Source: JACCXE01 sp963718605
Lineage (GTDB): Bacteria; Actinomycetota; Acidimicrobiia; Acidimicrobiales; JACCXE01
Assembly: GCA_963718605.1 (NCBI GenBank)
Contig: OY970363.1
Span: forward strand, 2,294,001 to 2,358,000
DNA: 64,000 nt
Reading direction: 5' to 3'
Under the pieces are notes generated by a model that did no database searches, had not been told where the DNA came from, and saw only the letters and a program-made list of their open reading frames with translations. Both the position numbers and the translations under genes were made by a program. Positions within the stretch are counted from its first letter, which is position 1; every line of letters begins with the position of its first letter. Positions 62,771-64,000 of the stretch are shown one piece after another.

Positions 62771-62811
62771 CCACCCCTCGCCGTCACCGCACCTACCGCA
62801 CTGGAGTGTTC

Positions 62812-64000
62812 ATGAAGTTCCGTCCCCGCCTTGCCCTCGTCCTCGCCGCATCCTTGGCGGGGGCGGCGGCCGCCGTCACGGTGCCCGTCGCACCCGCGGC
62901 CGCGGCCGTCACGACACCGGTGATCCTGAACGACGCCGCACAGAACGGCCCGGACACGCAGTGGGCAGAAACGCAACAATTGCCGAACCAAAGCGGCGTT
63001 CGCACCTTCTACGCGACCTTCCTAGTGCAGCAACCCGTGGGCCGAACCATTACCGGCGTCCGGGCCGACGTCGACCAAAACGGCGTGGACAACACCAGCA
63101 CGATCGCCACGACCACCATCGCTTCGCTGGGCGGCGTGTCACAGACCCTCGCCATCAACGGCGGCGGCCTCGAGACGTCGCGCGTCACGGTGCCGATTCC
63201 GGTCGGCAACGGCACTGGCATCGACTGCCCGGCGTTCGGGACGACGCATCGCTCGAGCGACAAGACGGTCTCAATCCGTGTCGTCGACAACACCGGCGTC
63301 ACGAGCGGCTCGGTGACCTCCACGTTGCGCTTTGTCGGCGGCGGCGAAGGAAACTGCATATCGGTTACCGGCAGCTCGGCAGACTTCCCGCGGCTCACCT
63401 CCGCATCGCAGAACCTCACCGAGGTCATCCCGGGCCAGCAGATCACGTACACGTACTCCTGCGACGATGTCGACGGTGATACGCCCATCGTGGGGTCATC
63501 AGACGACGAGTGCGCCAGTGCGGACGTTCGCTGGCGCCGCCTGGACGACGGCTCCACCGGCTCGCTCGGCTCCAAGACCGGGACCGACGACAACATCATC
63601 AACACCTTTAACGCGTCGTTCCCATCGCAGGGCTACTACGTCGTGGAAGCGCAATTCAAGAACGCCAACGGCACTGCGCCAAATATCGGCGGCACCACGC
63701 AGGGTTATTGGCGGCTGGGCAACGCCGTGGTGAATAACGCGGCGTCGTCGCTGTCGGGCTCGATCGACTTCTCCGGCGCGAGCCTCAGCACGCCGCCGTC
63801 GGTGAACCCGAATGCCGTAACCAATGCGGTCGCGACAACCGCGGACACCGGCGGCGCGGTGCAAGCCATCGAATGGGACGGCAACGGCGACAGCATCTTC
63901 AGCGGTAGCGGGCCCGACACGTCGGCCTACACCGTTCCCACCAAGACCGGGGGCGACATCGTGCACCCGGCGTTGAGCACCGCGCAGCTGCAAAAGGCCA
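62812..64000 (+). CDS. Secreted protein with Ig/PKD-like region (runs off right edge)
   Basis: At least 396 residues, open to the end of the window. ATG 62812 has GGAG 9 nt upstream and begins a clear signal peptide (RLALVLAASLAGAAAAV ... AAAA). An in-frame ATG at 62767 overlaps the previous stop (ATGA) but would place 15 residues before it. The mature part has beta-rich segments (TITGVRADVDQNGVDNTS), cysteines (DCPAFG, GNCISV, SCDDVDGD, DECASAD) and a PKD-like segment (VQAIEWDGNGDSIFSG) near the edge. It is probably co-expressed with the repeat protein as part of the cell surface. Confidence 0.85.
   Translation, partial: MKFRPRLALVLAASLAGAAAAVTVPVAPAAAAVTTPVILNDAAQNGPDTQWAETQQLPNQSGVRTFYATFLVQQPVGRTITGVRADVDQNGVDNTSTIATTTIASLGGVSQTLAINGGGLETSRVTVPIPVGNGTGIDCPAFGTTHRSSDKTVSIRVVDNTGVTSGSVTSTLRFVGGGEGNCISVTGSSADFPRLTSASQNLTEVIPGQQITYTYSCDDVDGDTPIVGSSDDECASADVRWRRLDDGSTGSLGSKTGTDDNIINTFNASFPSQGYYVVEAQFKNANGTAPNIGGTTQGYWRLGNAVVNNAASSLSGSIDFSGASLSTPPSVNPNAVTNAVATTADTGGAVQAIEWDGNGDSIFSGSGPDTSAYTVPTKTGGDIVHPALSTAQLQKA

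Noticed and set aside
1..64000. Insertion sequences, transposases, integrases, phage genes or toxin-antitoxin pairs
   Set aside because: None could be recognised on either strand. The window looks like core or lineage-specific chromosome.

Overview
The window reads as chromosomal DNA of a high-GC actinobacterium, most likely an Acidimicrobiia-type lineage or an environmental relative. This is inferred from GC-rich codon use, a mycothiol-type maleylpyruvate isomerase family protein, an HBHA/phasin-like protein, a SepX/GlpR-like membrane protein next to galU and moaC, and expanded branched-chain amino acid (LIV/HAAT) ABC transporters. Genes are tightly packed, often with ATGA, GTGA or TAATG stop/start overlaps. 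Many operon heads have a TANNNT -10-like hexamer ending 5-10 nt before the start codon, the signature of leaderless mRNA.

Layout. 1-7137: a partial metallo-beta-lactamase-fold gene, a luciferase-like/Gfo-Idh-MocA oxidoreductase pair, and a convergent operon (MFS transporter, DUF7064-like protein, zinc alcohol dehydrogenase, esterase) that looks catabolic. 7358-14075: LIV locus A (anchored secreted protein, membrane-anchored substrate-binding protein, LivH, LivM, LivF, LivG, with two apparent frameshifts). 14032-20234: prolyl oligopeptidase, GNAT, HAD, SRAP, a secreted subtilase, an MDMPI-family protein. 20243-25324: inositol-phosphatase family protein (HisN-like), Dxs, a polyprenyl diphosphate synthase, a class III cyclase and a glutathione peroxidase. 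25431-29949: phasin-like protein, SDR, PAP2 and flippase-like membrane proteins, a lipoprotein and an alpha/beta hydrolase.

30593-48927 is the most distinctive region. It holds a second anchored secreted protein/substrate-binding protein pair on the minus strand. Divergent from it is a long plus-strand run: MoxR ATPase, DUF58 protein, a TgpA-like protein that has lost its transglutaminase triad, a lipoprotein, a LivH-LivM fusion, an MFS-LivF-LivG fusion, four small lipoprotein-like genes and a mycosin-like subtilase with a C-terminal membrane anchor. Gene order suggests one envelope-associated uptake or maturation system. Its function is unknown.

48981-58309: TldD/PmbA (TldE) with several apparent frameshifts, a methyltransferase, a PHP-domain protein, UppP, a SAF-domain protein, FmdB, PlsY, GalU, MoaC and a SepX/GlpR-like protein. 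Then come tRNA-Ala(CGC), a very stable hairpin, and two large secreted proteins. The first carries a PKD domain and ten cadherin-like repeats. The second runs off the right edge.

Nine apparent single-base frameshifts (near 11422, 12908, 24197, 48650, 49609, 49783, 50347, 50480 and 50742) interrupt otherwise conserved genes. Consensus errors are the simplest explanation, so gene ends near these points should be read with care.
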